64,000 nt of DNA from Cucumis sativus. Taxonomy: Eukaryota > Streptophyta > Magnoliopsida > Cucurbitales > Cucurbitaceae. The position numbers and the translations under genes were made by a program. Of the stretch, positions 13,282-27,983 are shown piece by piece. The stretch is from positions 10,540,001 through 10,604,000 of the forward strand of contig NC_026656.2 of assembly GCF_000004075.3 (NCBI RefSeq), given 5' to 3'. The notes under the pieces are model-generated. The model had not been told where the DNA came from and did no database searches. It saw only the letters and a list, made by a program, of their open reading frames with translations. Position 1 is the stretch's first letter. Each line of letters begins with the position of its first letter.

Positions 13282-16200
13282 CAATTCAATATTTGTTTGC
13301 TCGTTAAATTTCTTCTTAAAATATTTGAAAGTTCTATATATTTTATAATTATTAATAAAAAACTAATTATCAATTCAAAACTTTTAAATTCTTTTTTATC
13401 AAGCCTATTATTTTTATAAAATTTCCGACTACAAAATCAAAAAAATTTAAGAGTTCGATTTTCTAGGATTTGAAGAAATCGATTATTTAAAAATCTAATT
13501 TTCTAGAATTTTTGAGGTGAAGAAATCGATTCTTTACCAGTCTTTCTTTAGTTCTGTTTTTACTTATCTAGTTTTTTTACTAATTCTCATTTTGATTTTA
13601 TTTAAAATTTATAAAATTAAGTTTCCAATGTTTTAAAATTCTTCTAATTTAAATTTTTCTATGCTTTAAAATTTTCACACTAACTCTTTTCTTTTTAAAT
13701 CATTTAGAATTTTTTTTATTTAAAGTCATAATTTTTTTTATATTTTTTCAAACATTCAAAATTTAATCTATGAATTGTTATGATTTTATAGGACATTTGG
13801 AAGCTCGATTTTCTAAAATTTTGAGGTAAATGATCGCATGTTTGAGAGTACGAGATTTGATTGTGAAAAAATTATTTTAATTAATATTTTTTTAAAAAAA
13901 TCTCTTTATTAAAAAAAGTTCTTTAATTGTGGAGTTTACAAAAAGTACAAAAATGTATGATAAAAAGCTCATGTTATTTACATTTTCAAAATTTTAAAAA
14001 TAACAAATTTAAAATCAGATTTACCGTTATATTTGTCAAATTTGCAATATCGATCCCTCCAGGTTGTCTCAAACACGTGGCGATGGTTTGTGGATGATAT
14101 GTCCAAAATTTTCATTTTATTTTGTATAGCTTAAATAATACTAAATTGATAATGACTTCTTGGATCGAATAAGAGTTATTGGAGATTATTTTTCAAATTG
14201 GGCCTAATTTTCTCAATCTTTAAACGGGGAGCTCAACCCAATAACAAAATGTGCATTCTTTGAATAATGTTAGAGATGAAAAATTATATAGATCATGTTC
14301 AACCATTTAATCTTTAAGTTGAAGAGAATTTTTATAATAAATAATTTTAATGTTCCATCTAATAATATAAAATAAGAGTGGTTTTTTAATTTTCTTTCAT
14401 TTTAAATATCATATTTTAGTTAATTACGCATTGAATTTTGTTATGAATATCTAATTTTCCCCATATTTGCACTAAATATACACAACTCAATTTTGAGTAG
14501 TTTTCTCCCTTTTTATGCTTTAGTTTTATTCAAATTTAAAAGATAAATGTCCTACATAGTGGATGCTTATGAATTGGTTTGAGATTGTAATACGATGTTT
14601 ACGTCTTCTTATCTTTCTTACACTTTAAATCGCATTTGAGTTTAAATGAGTTCATGAAAAAGAAAAAAAAAAAAGAAAAAAAACTCTTACAATAGTTCAT
14701 AGACTGAGAATTATTATGGTTCGAGTCATAGTAGTAAATATTTATAAGGATTAAATCCTATTTTAGTAACTTTTATATATCAGTTTGTTTTAGTTTGTGA
14801 ATTTTTTTAAAATACTTATTTTGTCATTAAGATTTTGTTAACTTCTTAACGAAATGAAAATGTAAAATGTAGCTTTCATATTTAAATGACTAAATTATAG
14901 ATTTATCATATTAATTAAATTCATTTTGTGAAAATATTTAACTCCAACTTACTGGTTGTTATTCTTAATTTTTTTTTTTTTAGTTTTATCTCACTTTGTC
15001 ATATGAATGTTAACACCAATATATGCAAGTTCAATTTTTTTTTTTTAAATTCTACTGAATATTCATAACATATGCTTCAAGGTTTCAATTTAAAAATAAA
15101 AATAGAAATGTGTCAGTGAGACAGTTAAGGTTTGGAGAAAAAAAAAAAAGAACAAAATGAGTTTTTAGCTTTTGATTCAAATGGATTAACTATGTTTTGG
15201 TTTTACAGAATAAATTAACAAACTCTCTTCTTGGTTATTTGTCAATTTAATTAATAGGATAAATATAGAGTTTAGTTATCTAGATAATCAAGTTTATAAA
15301 ATCCTAATTACAAGAATCAAGAGATTAAAGACGACTAAATTATACGTTTTTAAAAGTTTATTAGGGATCAAAATAAAATCACAAAACACAGAATTTAGGA
15401 ACCAAAAGACATTAAAAAAAAAAGAAGAATAATTTGAAATACTAATATTATAGTTAATTAATGATAAATAATAATAATTGTAAAATGTGAACAATTAGAG
15501 TCATGCAAAAGTTGAATATATTATAAGATTAGCGGACTGTATTCATTTGAAGTTGGGCTAAACATATCATCATTCAGAAACACATAACATTTCAATTTAA
15601 ATGTGTATTTAATATCTTGAAATGAATAAGTAATTAACATACCGCAGAACTAATGTGTATCGATTAGAAATTATTCTAAACAAAATGTATGTGAATCTAA
15701 TGCCTATTTATTTTACAACTTTTTTTAAACAGATTTGGGTTCATAAACTCTCACCACTCTCATATTACAATCATTCATTATCTTCTCGTTTGATAAACAA
15801 TGCAGAACAAATAATAAAACAAAATTATATGATAGTTAATTATTGTCTTCAAAATTCAGGGAGATATATGGACAATTATTTTGTATATAACTTTGTTCAC
15901 AATCAATTCATTCACATATTCCTTATACATGTTTGTACCCGAAAATTTAACTTTTATGACTGTGAACATCCATCTAACATATGCTCAATCAATAATATTT
16001 TTCTAATTATTTCTTGAATTTTTTATGCATAAATAACTTAGACTGGTCCTTGAACTCACCAGCTTAGATGTCAAATTTTCAAAATTAAAGTTTCTAAAAC
16101 TTTAAGAGGGTTTAATATAGATATTTTAACTTTCTATGTCTTGCAAGTTTTTGAAAACTTCAAAAATGTTTATTAGTCCATGGAATTAAATTATCTAGAT

Positions 16201-16445
16201 AAAGTAATTACTAAAAGTAAAGTTGAAAATTCTTTTGATACAAAATCAAGAGTTTAAATACTTATTAGACTTTTTTTTTTAACGAATGAGTTAGTGTGTA
16301 CAAAAATTTGAAAGTTCATCAATCCTATTTTATACACTCTTCAAACTAATTAAGGTTTAAAGGATAAAATGATAATCACCAGGGGAAAAAGTATTTTAGT
16401 TCTCAGGTTGATTTTGTAGCTTGAATTCACTGTGAGGACCAACAT

Positions 16446-16487
16446 GTATATATAAATTAATTCACAGTATATATAAATTAATGTTCA
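16446..16487 (+). repeat. 21-bp unit tandemly duplicated
   Basis: gtatatataaattaattcac-type unit, repeated once with period 21. Only the last few bases differ. Confidence 0.8.
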
Positions 16488-17599
16488 TATTTGAAAAACT
16501 AATGTTGAATCTAATTGTTTCAATCTATGTTTGAAAGTGATTTTGAAATAATTAAGACTACTTCAGTTATATTCAAAATCTGGACAGAAACACATTTTTA
16601 TTCCCTCACAATGATTTTAGGTTATACTTTTAAATAGTTTTTCATGCCATCATAATTGATTCTGAATTACTAAACTCAGATTTCACGAGACACTTTTGAA
16701 CATAAGAAAAGTGAGGATCTTGATACTTTTACATAATTACTTCCAAGCATATCATTCGAGTTATACATATGTACTAGTTATACATCATTTCTAAGAATAA
16801 TTTAAATATTTCATACACAATTTTTTACAATCTATTTATTTTACAAGTTAGAACTATTCTTGTGTGAGCTCGATAGTACTATCTTAGATATGAACTCAGT
16901 TCTTTGCTTGAACTCATTTCTTTGAGGTTTGAAGTCGGAGGTCATGTAACTATAAGTATAAATCAACCCTACATTCTCAAATTTCTTTCCATTTCCCAAT
17001 CTAATAAAGAAAAAAAGAAAAACAAATTATCAAACTCCATTCGGTAGAAATTAATCCATCCCTATTGGAAGAAGTGTGAGTAAATGAAATCTCATTTTTT
17101 CCCTATATCACAATTTCTTGATCAAAAGCAATAATAAATTATGGATTTTTTTGGTGAAAAAAAAAAACAAAAAGATAATGGAAGGAAACAGAATTTTTTT
17201 AATAACTATGGATTTGTTAGAACTAACCAAATTATGATGCATTAATGTTATAAAGAATCACTAAAAAATAAATATTAATTCTGTATTAGTTAACTGTCCA
17301 AAAAAAAAAAAAACTACGAAATACAAAGAACACATCCAAAGCAATGAAATATGATCTATATCATCATAACCTGCTACTCAATTATTAAAGAGATCTTAAT
17401 GAAGAAACTCAAATTACCCTAAACCAAAAAAGTCAGCTATGAATCCATATAAAGATTAAAGAGAAAATCGATACTCGAAAGACATATTTTAGAGTTTGAT
17501 TATTCAATAACATTCATATAAGAATAGAGATTCAAACCTTTGATATATGTTAGGCCGTCAAGAACATACGCTTAATAAGTAGTTGAGCTTGAGTCGGGA

Positions 17600-18139
17600 T
17601 TACAGATGATGATGACCAAGTCGAAGCTCCAAATCAACACCATCACCATTATTCCAAAGTCGCCTCCTCCCGTTGGTCGATCCAATCTGTAAGCTCAAAT
17701 CTGACCCCCAAAGGTTCATATTAAAATGATCTCCATGTAGGTTAGAAGTTGATGCTTGATAATTCACTTGAGACTCACCCAAAAGAGGCCCAAAGTAGGG
17801 GATATTGTTGAAAGTGGATGGACCAATTATTTGATTATTGCTTTGAAGTGATGAAGAGGAAGAAGAAGAAGAAAAAGAAAAAGAGGTTTTTGGAGGTTTA
17901 TTTGGTCTATCTTTTCTATGAATATTCATATGACCTCCAAGAGCTTGAGCGTTGGTAAATCCACGTTTGCAAAAAATACACTCATATGAACGTTTGATAA
18001 TAATATCGTTGAAATTATCTGAATAATTATGATGATCATGATCATGATCTTCCTTTGTTGTTGCTTCTAATTGTTCTAATTGATCATCACTTGAACTCTG
18101 TGAGCAATTGCTGATTTCTAGTTTTTGATCTGAATCCAT
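17600..18139 (-). CDS. Single C2H2 zinc-finger protein with EAR motif, TAC1/SUPERMAN-like
   Basis: A probable nuclear transcriptional repressor of 179 residues in a single exon. The start is the ATG at 18139; one more upstream codon is open but is TTG. One plant C2H2 finger spans about residues 52-75: [10 protein letters not shown] then [10 protein letters not shown], with ligands C54, C57, H70 and H74. QALGGH is the plant DNA-reading helix, and [16 protein letters not shown] resembles TAC1-type proteins. An acidic, His/Asp-rich segment precedes the finger and a poly-Ser run (about 88-97) follows it. The C-terminus ends in [11 protein letters not shown], an EAR motif that in this family recruits TOPLESS co-repressors. 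DLSLQI at 147-152 may be a second, weaker one. A related gene lies 6 kb away on the same strand. Ortholog identity within the SUP/TAC1/ZFP10-11 group cannot be fixed by eye. Confidence 0.93.
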   Translation of the reverse strand: MDSDQKLEISNCSQSSSDDQLEQLEATTKEDHDHDHHNYSDNFNDIIIKRSYECIFCKRGFTNAQALGGHMNIHRKDRPNKPPKTSFSFSSSSSSSSLQSNNQIIGPSTFNNIPYFGPLLGESQVNYQASTSNLHGDHFNMNLWGSDLSLQIGSTNGRRRLWNNGDGVDLELRLGHHHL

Positions 18140-19755
18140 CAAGAAATGAAAGTGTGAGGGTGGTTAATTAAAGAGAGTTCCGTTATTTGAAGAGAGAAAG
18201 AGATGGGTCATGGAAATGGATATTTGGGAATTGAAAGAAACTAGGGTTTTTATGGAGATGAAGGGGAAAATGAAATTAAAGGGAAAGGAAGTTGCTAAGA
18301 AAGTGTGTTATTCAAACATATATTATATTAAATATATATCATAATCTATCTGGTCAACATTGGTATCTAATTTATCATTTTAAATTTTCATGAGACATTT
18401 TTTACATTTTTAAATGATTAAATACTTATATATATAGTCTGTAAAATTTAATATTTTTAATTGTTTATTTAAAAATTGTCAAAAATAGAAAAATGGTTAG
18501 TGTTTTTTTTTATGGAAGGTAAATAATTTTTTTTTATTTAAAAAATCCTTGTTGATATTTATGTAAATGAAAAATACTTTGGTGTATTGATTTAGACAAC
18601 ACCTACATTTTATGCAATGGTTATCATATTATTGTTTGTAACTTGAGAAACTCTTCTTACTTCTTTATAAAAAGAATTATTTCTTTTTTTATTGTAATTA
18701 AAATATGATATTCAAAGATGATCTAAAAATGCATCCAAATGTTAGTCTTCTAATTTTTTAGAAATATCTATCAATATATATATATAGGCCTTTTATTGAT
18801 ATTCTATAGCAGAAATTTAAACATTTCCATTAAATTTAGACTTCAAAACTTTCACCCAACATGATCAAGATTCTATGTTTAATTTCATTGTTTGAGATGA
18901 CTACAAGAAACTAATGACTACAAGAAACTAATTAATAAGGAAGGTTAGAATTTTGGAGATGTGCCCTTGAAAAATACTAAAATATCATCCTATATTAATA
19001 TTATTTTGGAATTTCTCTTATTTGATACAAGAAAAAATGACTTAAGTATGCACGCCTCAAGTGACATTAAAGTGAATTTAGTTTGATAGTGTTAACATGA
19101 CCTTCATCGTTAGAGGTCGAAGATTATGAAGGTGGTTTTTGAATATGTATGATAACTTGAAAGTTAGAGATTGAAGGATGGGTGTTACATATTTAAAATA
19201 ATAATAGGGAAGAAAATGAGGAGTGGTTTTTGGGAGTTAGTGAATAGGTGTTTAGTGAAAGCCGGCTTTAGAATGATGTGTATGGAAAGGACATGTGTGT
19301 GTTTGTGATGTGAATTCAACTGCTCAAGTTGCTTTCGGCTGTGTCATTTGGATTGCTCTCTCAATCTTTCCTTTCTTTTCTCAATACCAAATATTCATTA
19401 TTTTCTATTTCTAAACCCACCTTATTCTAAACAATATATAAAACTATCTCTCACAAAAGTATTTAAAATGATAAACGTTGTTTTCCTAAATAGTTTCAAT
19501 TTTTTTTCTATCGAAGAGAAATTTTCAATTTAAACACAAAATGTGTTTGGTAGATAGGATTCTTGAATAATTCTGAATTATAAAAAATTATTAATCAGAA
19601 TACACTTTGAAAATATTAATTAATTTAATTGTTATTTTTGGGAGTCAAACTCTCAACCGTCCTCTTTGAAACATAAATTTTGAAGTAATAAAAATGGTAA
19701 ATAAGCTTCACAAAAATATGAATATGCACTTTTCAATTTTTGGTTTTGGTTTTGG
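18140..19755. other. Upstream region of the first zinc-finger gene, no gene seen
   Basis: This is the minus-strand gene's 5' flank and spacer. A 17-bp tandem duplication (tgactacaagaaactaa) sits at about 18898-18931. No coding region is recognised. Confidence 0.5.
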
Positions 19756-20051
19756 TTGTATCAATTTAAATTCTAAACTAATAATTGTATTAATTTAAAT
19801 CTTAAATTTTGAGAGTTGTATAAATATAAATCTTAGCTTTCATAAATGCATCCATCTAAACTCTGAATTTTCGTACATGTATTAATTTAAACCTTTAAAT
19901 TTTATAAGTATATCTAGTAAAGAATAATAATAAATGGTTAGATGATTTAAATGGATAAATTTGTATAAGTTTAGAGTTTAAATTGATAGAACTTTCAAAG
20001 TTCAAAGTTTAAATTGATATAATTATTAATTTATAGTTTAAATTGATACAA
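19756..20051. repeat. Foldback element of about 296 bp with long terminal inverted repeats
   Basis: Begins ttgtatcaatttaaa and ends tttaaattgatacaa. The arms pair for well over 100 bp each with scattered mismatches, leaving a short centre near 19900. Similar single-arm sequence appears at the extreme right end of the window (about 63870-63980). It is non-coding and typical of MITE or foldback transposons. Target-site duplications were not resolved. Confidence 0.75.
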
Positions 20052-23000
20052 AAGCCTCTGGAAAAGTTTCCTAAATTTTAGAAAACTTACTTTTGTTTAT
20101 GTAAAATTACTCAATAAGCTAACCTTAAATTATTCTATAGGTACTTAAATATAAATTGATTTCAATAATAATAAAAATTAGTTATTTCAAACCATAAGAA
20201 CCCCTCACTAATAAGAGGAGCATTGGAAGGCGTAGATAACCAAAGATTGAATGAAAATGAAACTGTAAATCGAAAAAACAACGAGAAAAAAAAATTGAAT
20301 TGAAAACTGTCGGAACAAAAATGAATTTTATATATTATAATACAGCCTGATCCAAAATGTGCTCGATCCAAATATGTGGGTTATGTTTTATATTATTATT
20401 AGATATCAAATAATACAAACGTGAATGTGCAGTAGTTAACCATGTATACCTTTTTGTTCTTGTTTTGTTAGGATTTAGTATAATAAAGAGGTGCAGTTCT
20501 TAAAAATGTATATATTTGAATGGCATTGGTGTGTGGTGGTTGTAATTTAATTGTTGACAAAGTCAATGTGTTTATAAAATATAAAGGAGAAGTGATCTCA
20601 TTCTTCATTGTCCATGCAAAAACCTCCAACAACAACAGTACAATACACTTCTTCAATTCTTATATTCTCTTCTGACAAATGGAGCCATTCCCTTTTTATT
20701 TGCAAATGTCTTATTTTATCAATCTTGTTTTAATTACACTCAAATTTCAAACTTAATTGTTTGATGTCATTCTGTTCCTTGTTTTTTTATTTTGTAAATA
20801 TCAGAAACAAAGATATGTTTGATAACTTGAAAAAAGATAACAAAAACAAAGAAAATAAACTATTTCTTGTTTTTACTATTTTTTTTCTTTTTTCTTTTAT
20901 ATTTATTTTATACGTAAATAATAATGTAATTATTATGTAAAATTAAAAAAATATATATGCAACATGAATTAAAATATTTAAAAAATTATAAATATTTTAC
21001 ATTACTGAATATAGAATAGTTTATGATGAAAAAACTAAATGCAAAAGGTAAAAAGATAATATAATTGTTATTTCTCCCTAAAATTCATTTAAATGAAGTC
21101 AACTCAGTTACAGTATAGGAGGTAAATATCATAGTTGTAAATTCAAATATTAAAGTGAAGCTAGTGAACGTTTTAGTGAATAAAATTTATATATAGTAAA
21201 ATTTTGACTTGATTCAAATTTACAAAAGATTAATAATAAAATTTAAAAAATATGTTTAGTTGAAAATTTTTAAAATTTAAAATTTGATTATTTTGATTTA
21301 TACAAGATGATGAAGAGAGATGTAATATTGCATGATGATGACCTTGGCTAGCTAGTATTGTATGGGAAAGGTTGAGTCTTGGGACTTGACCTAAAGTAGA
21401 GGACAAGTCAATTTTATTAGTCACATGTGAAGGAAAATACATACGTTTCAAACAATATGTTGCGGAATTTAGTTCCGTTAGAAGTAAAACTTTAAAAAGT
21501 AGACCAAAATATGAGATGAAAAGTTAACAAGGTTTTTTTTTCTTTATGAGAAAGAAATGCATAGAATTGAAGGTTCTCACCTATTTTGTGTTTGGATCAT
21601 ATCATAATGCCTAAAATTAAAGTGGATGTGCTTAACATTGATAAATTTATGTTTTTTGTGCCGAATGACTTTCGAGATATCATGTAGGTTTTGACGGTCT
21701 ACAAAAAGTACTTATTCGTTCAAAATTGGGAGATAGTGACTTATGATACTTTTCAAACTGATAGTAATTTTAGGAGTTCAAAACCCATTGGTTTCATATC
21801 CCTAAATTGCTGGCCAAATATTTAAAAGGGTGTATTGAAAGAAATTAGGTTAAAATTAAAATGGTAGTACACTACTTATTTTGGTATATATCATGATTTC
21901 TATATGACATAATTTTGAATGCAATGTAGTATTTGTGGAGCCTAAATTAGAGGTGATTTGAAATAAGCATGGACTTGGTATACGTTTTCTTTTTAAAAAC
22001 ATTACAACCATAATAATGTGGTTTGAAAATCAAAATTGAAAAGTCTTCTAAGAAGAAAAGGAATTCTAATTTCATATAATTTCCTTTAAACCAATTTAAA
22101 CAAATCTAAAAGCGTTGGTAAATGACAAATTCATCATCTCACAGCAAAGGGCCAACAGTTTGAGTAAACAACTTTCTCAAATGCAACTATTTCTTGATTT
22201 TGTCATATTGCCGAATGTAAGTATGTATATATATACATATTTGCAGCTGATTTTTCAACCCATAGGATAATGATATTATAGGTTATTGCAGATTTAAGCT
22301 ACATTGATTACATCCTAACGTATTAAAATTACACATACATATATATAAAGAATTATATGGTAGCATATATATGAACTGCTATATGGTTGTCAATAACTTT
22401 TGGGATATTCTAATTTTAAAAAAGTATATATTTATTTAAACTCTAAATTAAACTTTTTGCAAGTGGTCGTAAAACAGTTCATTTTTCTCTCAAATCACTT
22501 TTTATATTACTAAAATTAAACACTTGAAAAATTAATCTAAACACGGTTAATGTATGTTAAAAAATATTTTATTACAATTTAGTCTCTCAATTTGATTGAG
22601 CAACAATTTAGTCTATATATTTTATAATTTACAACAATTCAACATTCAAAAAATAATTATTAATTAATTAAATTTATGCTAAACATAGAATTGGTAAATT
22701 ACTGGAAAATTAAATTTATTTATAGATAGTCTATAAAGAGAAGTTATTAAGTAACAAAATTAACACTTAATTTTAGTGAAAACTATATTGATAAGGGCTA
22801 TAGATATTTACAAACTATAAAAGTATTGGAACTAAAATTGTTACTAACTAAAGTTCTTACTCTAATGTTTGATTTTACATCTCATGAACTAACAAAATAA
22901 ACACACCAGTTACGTACATATGGCACAATCCAAACACAATCGAAAGAATATATAGAATAATGTAGGAAATTAAATTTATGAAGCAGAGGGCATGGAGAGG

Positions 23001-24150
23001 GGAAATAGGAAAAGAAAGGGTAGTAGTTGGTGTGATTTGGAGTGAGAAGTTGGTTATAAATATTGAGCATAAAAAACCCAAAGCCATAAAAAAGCAAAGA
23101 AGGGAAAGAATGATGCTTAATTGAAAGCCAATATCATTGGGAAGATGCAAAAACATGGGATTTTGGTTAAGAAACACATAGGTAATGAGGCTGCCTTTGT
23201 ATGTCATTTTCAAATGCCAATGTCTTGTCTCTCTTATCATGCATTACAATTAACACAAATGGATATCAAATAGTGGCGTCCAATACAAACCCTAAGTACT
23301 TCTTCCCACAAATTCTCTCTCACCATATATATATATATATATATATATAACAGTTTATCCCTTTCATTTCTAATCTTCATAGTTCAAGTTAACTCTAGTT
23401 AAATAATTCTTTTTATATTCTTTAGTTTGACAGTCCCGTTAAATAGTATGGATATATATATATAAACTTTTGAGAAGAGTGCTTCTTTAATTAAAATTAG
23501 AGAAAAGAGAATTATTTTCTCGGTGATGATGGTAATTACATACAGTGAATTTCTTTTGGACGAGTCGTGATTTTTCTTCAAGTCTTGTATTTTTCGTGTA
23601 AATTCTTGTGTTTTTTAGTTTAATGATTTCTTTTTAATTTTATTTTCTCATATGTGTAAAACGTGTAAATAGATTTAAACTAGGGATAACGATAGAAAAT
23701 AATATAGTTACAATATATACTCCATTTAAGTCATCTTCTTTTTAGTTTTTTCTTAAGCAAATTTTTGAGATCTCTAGTTGTCCTTTTTTTATAAATCTTG
23801 AAAAAATATGTTTAGATCCTATTTTTTCAAAAAATTTAATTATAAATTTAAATATTTAGAATAATATTGTAATAGATAGCACTTTTAGACTAATAATTAA
23901 TTACTAAACATTTTTAAAAATTTGCAAATATACTAAAGTTATCTTTGATGATATCGACAAATTCTATATATTTACCAACACTCTCTACCATGGAACTGAT
24001 ACAATATAATTAGAACATTAGAACCTTTATTAGAGGAAAACATTAAGCAAAATTACCATAGCGTTAACAACAAAATATATTATAACACTCATTTAGGGAA
24101 AATGATCATAAGTTCATAAATATATAGTTAGAGCCAAAATGTTAGGTAAA
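20052..24150. other. Intergenic region, no firm gene
   Basis: Contains an (AT)12 run at 23325-23349. A 122-codon open frame on the minus strand (22875-23240) would encode a very hydrophobic, otherwise unremarkable peptide with no recognised domain. I do not call it a gene. The rest is AT-rich spacer. Confidence 0.45.
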
Positions 24151-24693
24151 TTAAAACCCTAATCTGAGTTCCAAATCTATGTCATTTGAAGTAGCAAGCA
24201 AAGCAGTCTCCTTCTTCACAAACTTATTGACCTTCTTCCAGATCTGACACCCACCATCTGATTGATCATCAGCTTGTTCGCCATGAAAGCTTGAAAAATC
24301 ATACAGTTTAAGAAACTTAATGGGCTGAGATGAGGATCCATGAAAATCATGATGATGATCATCATTAGTGGCCGAATCCAACGGCAGAGATCTTCGGAGC
24401 TTTGCTCGGTCTCGTCGATGAACATTCATGTGGCCACCAAGGGCTTGTGCAGATTGAAATTGCCTTTTGCAAAAGCCACATGTATAAGAAGCTCTTGAAG
24501 AAGCCCATGGAAATTCAACAATAATCTCTTTTTCCTCTTCTTCTTCTTGATTTCCTTCTCTTTTGTTGTTATGTTTTCTTGAGGCTTTAGCTTTAAGTTG
24601 TGGCTTCATTTTGGGTTTGGTTATAATTCTAAGCTCTTGAACGCCTTGTGAGCTGCTGCTCATGGTGATGCCCAAACAATTATTACTCTCCAT
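24151..24693 (-). CDS. Single C2H2 zinc-finger protein with EAR motif, SUPERMAN/RABBIT EARS-like
   Basis: 180 residues in one exon. I chose the ATG at 24693 (MESNNCLG...). The frame stays open 23 codons further upstream, but its first codon is TTG and that segment is hydrophobic and AT-rich. The single finger has ligands C72, C75, H88 and H92 within [20 protein letters not shown] followed by [12 protein letters not shown]. The RRDRA extension is typical of the SUP clade. A basic region (30-46) and a Glu run (about 50-56) come before the finger. The C-terminus is [10 protein letters not shown], an EAR repression motif. Expected role: a nuclear repressor in organ-boundary or growth control. With the gene at 17600-18139 it forms a same-strand pair of related but clearly diverged repressors. 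A possible minus-strand TATA sits near 24808-24820. Confidence 0.93.
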   Translation of the reverse strand: MESNNCLGITMSSSSQGVQELRIITKPKMKPQLKAKASRKHNNKREGNQEEEEEKEIIVEFPWASSRASYTCGFCKRQFQSAQALGGHMNVHRRDRAKLRRSLPLDSATNDDHHHDFHGSSSQPIKFLKLYDFSSFHGEQADDQSDGGCQIWKKVNKFVKKETALLATSNDIDLELRLGF

Positions 24694-26852
<2,159 letters not shown>

Positions 26853-26957
26853 AAAAATCAGATTTTTTTTCCTTGCTTGATTTTGAAATGTTCTTAACAT
26901 TTTATCTATTCCACACCTTTCCTCAACTATAAAAAAATACCAAGTAATTGACAGAAA

Positions 26958-27045
26958 CGGAAAGAGAGGGATTCGAACCCTCGGTACAAAAAAATCGTAC
27001 AACGGATTAGCAATCCGACGCTTTAGTCCACTCAGCCATCTCTCC
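26958..27045 (-). tRNA. trnS-GCU: Plastid-type trnS-GCU in a nuclear insertion
   Basis: The 88-nt class II tRNA starts GGAGAGATGGCTGAGTGG at 27045, with anticodon GCT in GGATTGCTAATCC, a long variable arm and T-arm GAGGGTTCGAATCCCTC. Acceptor pairing is complete, with one G-U. It looks like a structurally intact plastid gene, but inside nuclear DNA it is presumably an inert copy. No T-run terminator sits close to its 3' end (the nearest T-run on the minus strand begins about 20 bases beyond). Confidence 0.93.
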
Positions 27046-27240
27046 CCAAATGGAAAACGGATAATTACTATGATACATTGTATAAAAAATAGAAAATAAA
27101 GGCTTGAAAAAAGCCCTTCTTTATCTCCCCCCTTTATTATATAGATATATAATTATATTGATATAGATAATTATTTAAATATATCGATGAAAATCAATAA
27201 AAACTTTTTTGTGATAAAAACTCCCCAGTGATTTGCATAA

Positions 27241-27869
27241 CACACATTTGAAGAATGAAAATAGTCTAAAGTATGTGATCCAAGACATTTCAAACCAATG
27301 ACCTAGAGGTTCGTCAATCAGCATTTTCAATGAAAATTCTGAAGCCTTTAGGAATAAGATTCATTTTTTATTATGGTAAAGCACAAAATTTTCAGTCGTT
27401 TAATTACAAAGCAATAATAATAATACCGGAGCTGATGGAATTACAAAGTAGGTTTCATCTTTTTTATCTATCTATCTCCTCATCAGTTACTAGACGGTGG
27501 ACACTATACTTCATTGATTGGCAAAAAAATTGAAAGAGAAACGATGAAGTCCTATAAACCAATTAACTACTGAAAGCAGAACCATCTTTATATACATAGG
27601 TTAGAGGCTAGAGGTATGTCCACACTTGTTCTCAAACATTAATCCTTTAGGAAAGAAATCCAACCTAAGCTTACAGAGTGTGCAAAAACAAAATCCGAAA
27701 ACTTGTCAATATGTATAACTGAATACAACTTTACCCATACAACAACCCAATTTTCAGTGCTTGTTTTACTCTATAAACATACCATGTACATGTTGTTAAG
27801 TCGCATAGATATTATTTAACATTCTAGAGCTTCAATAATTAGCCTTTCCAAGTGAAAATATGATTCTAC
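27241..27869. other. Spacer between plastid insertion and Agenet-like exon
   Basis: No coding region is recognised on either strand. On the minus strand this is where the next exons of the Agenet-like gene would be expected, and none is visible. Confidence 0.45.
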
Positions 27870-27983
27870 CTTACATCGGAACCAAGCACCCCGATAACCA
27901 ATGAGAAAGCAACGGTATTCTATCAGATGCCCAACTTCAAAAGATAACTTTCTTTCCATATCATTTGACAAAATAGCATGCAT
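27870..27983 (-). pseudogene. Lone exon resembling the start of an Agenet/Tudor-like domain
   Basis: On the minus strand a good acceptor (ttttttcctacag) is followed by an ATG at 27983 and an open exon ending CGATGTAAG just before a GT donor (gtagaa, from 27869). The exon encodes about 38 residues including FEVGHLIEYRCFLIGYRGAW then FRCK, which resembles the first strands of plant Agenet domains (chromatin- or RNA-related). The continuation of such a domain is not found downstream toward the plastid insertion. I read it as a truncated gene or an isolated gene fragment. The domain match is by eye and could be wrong. Confidence 0.45.

Larger units (their letters stand above)
11631..17599. other. 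Long AT-rich intergenic region
   Basis: No gene is recognised. Around 13070-13850 the phrase 'gagttcgattttctagaattttgagg' recurs several times in degenerate form, suggesting an old dispersed repeat. A run of 20 or more T lies near 12566. 16030-16380 resembles the foldback repeats near 9000. Two small tandem duplications are listed separately. Confidence 0.5.
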
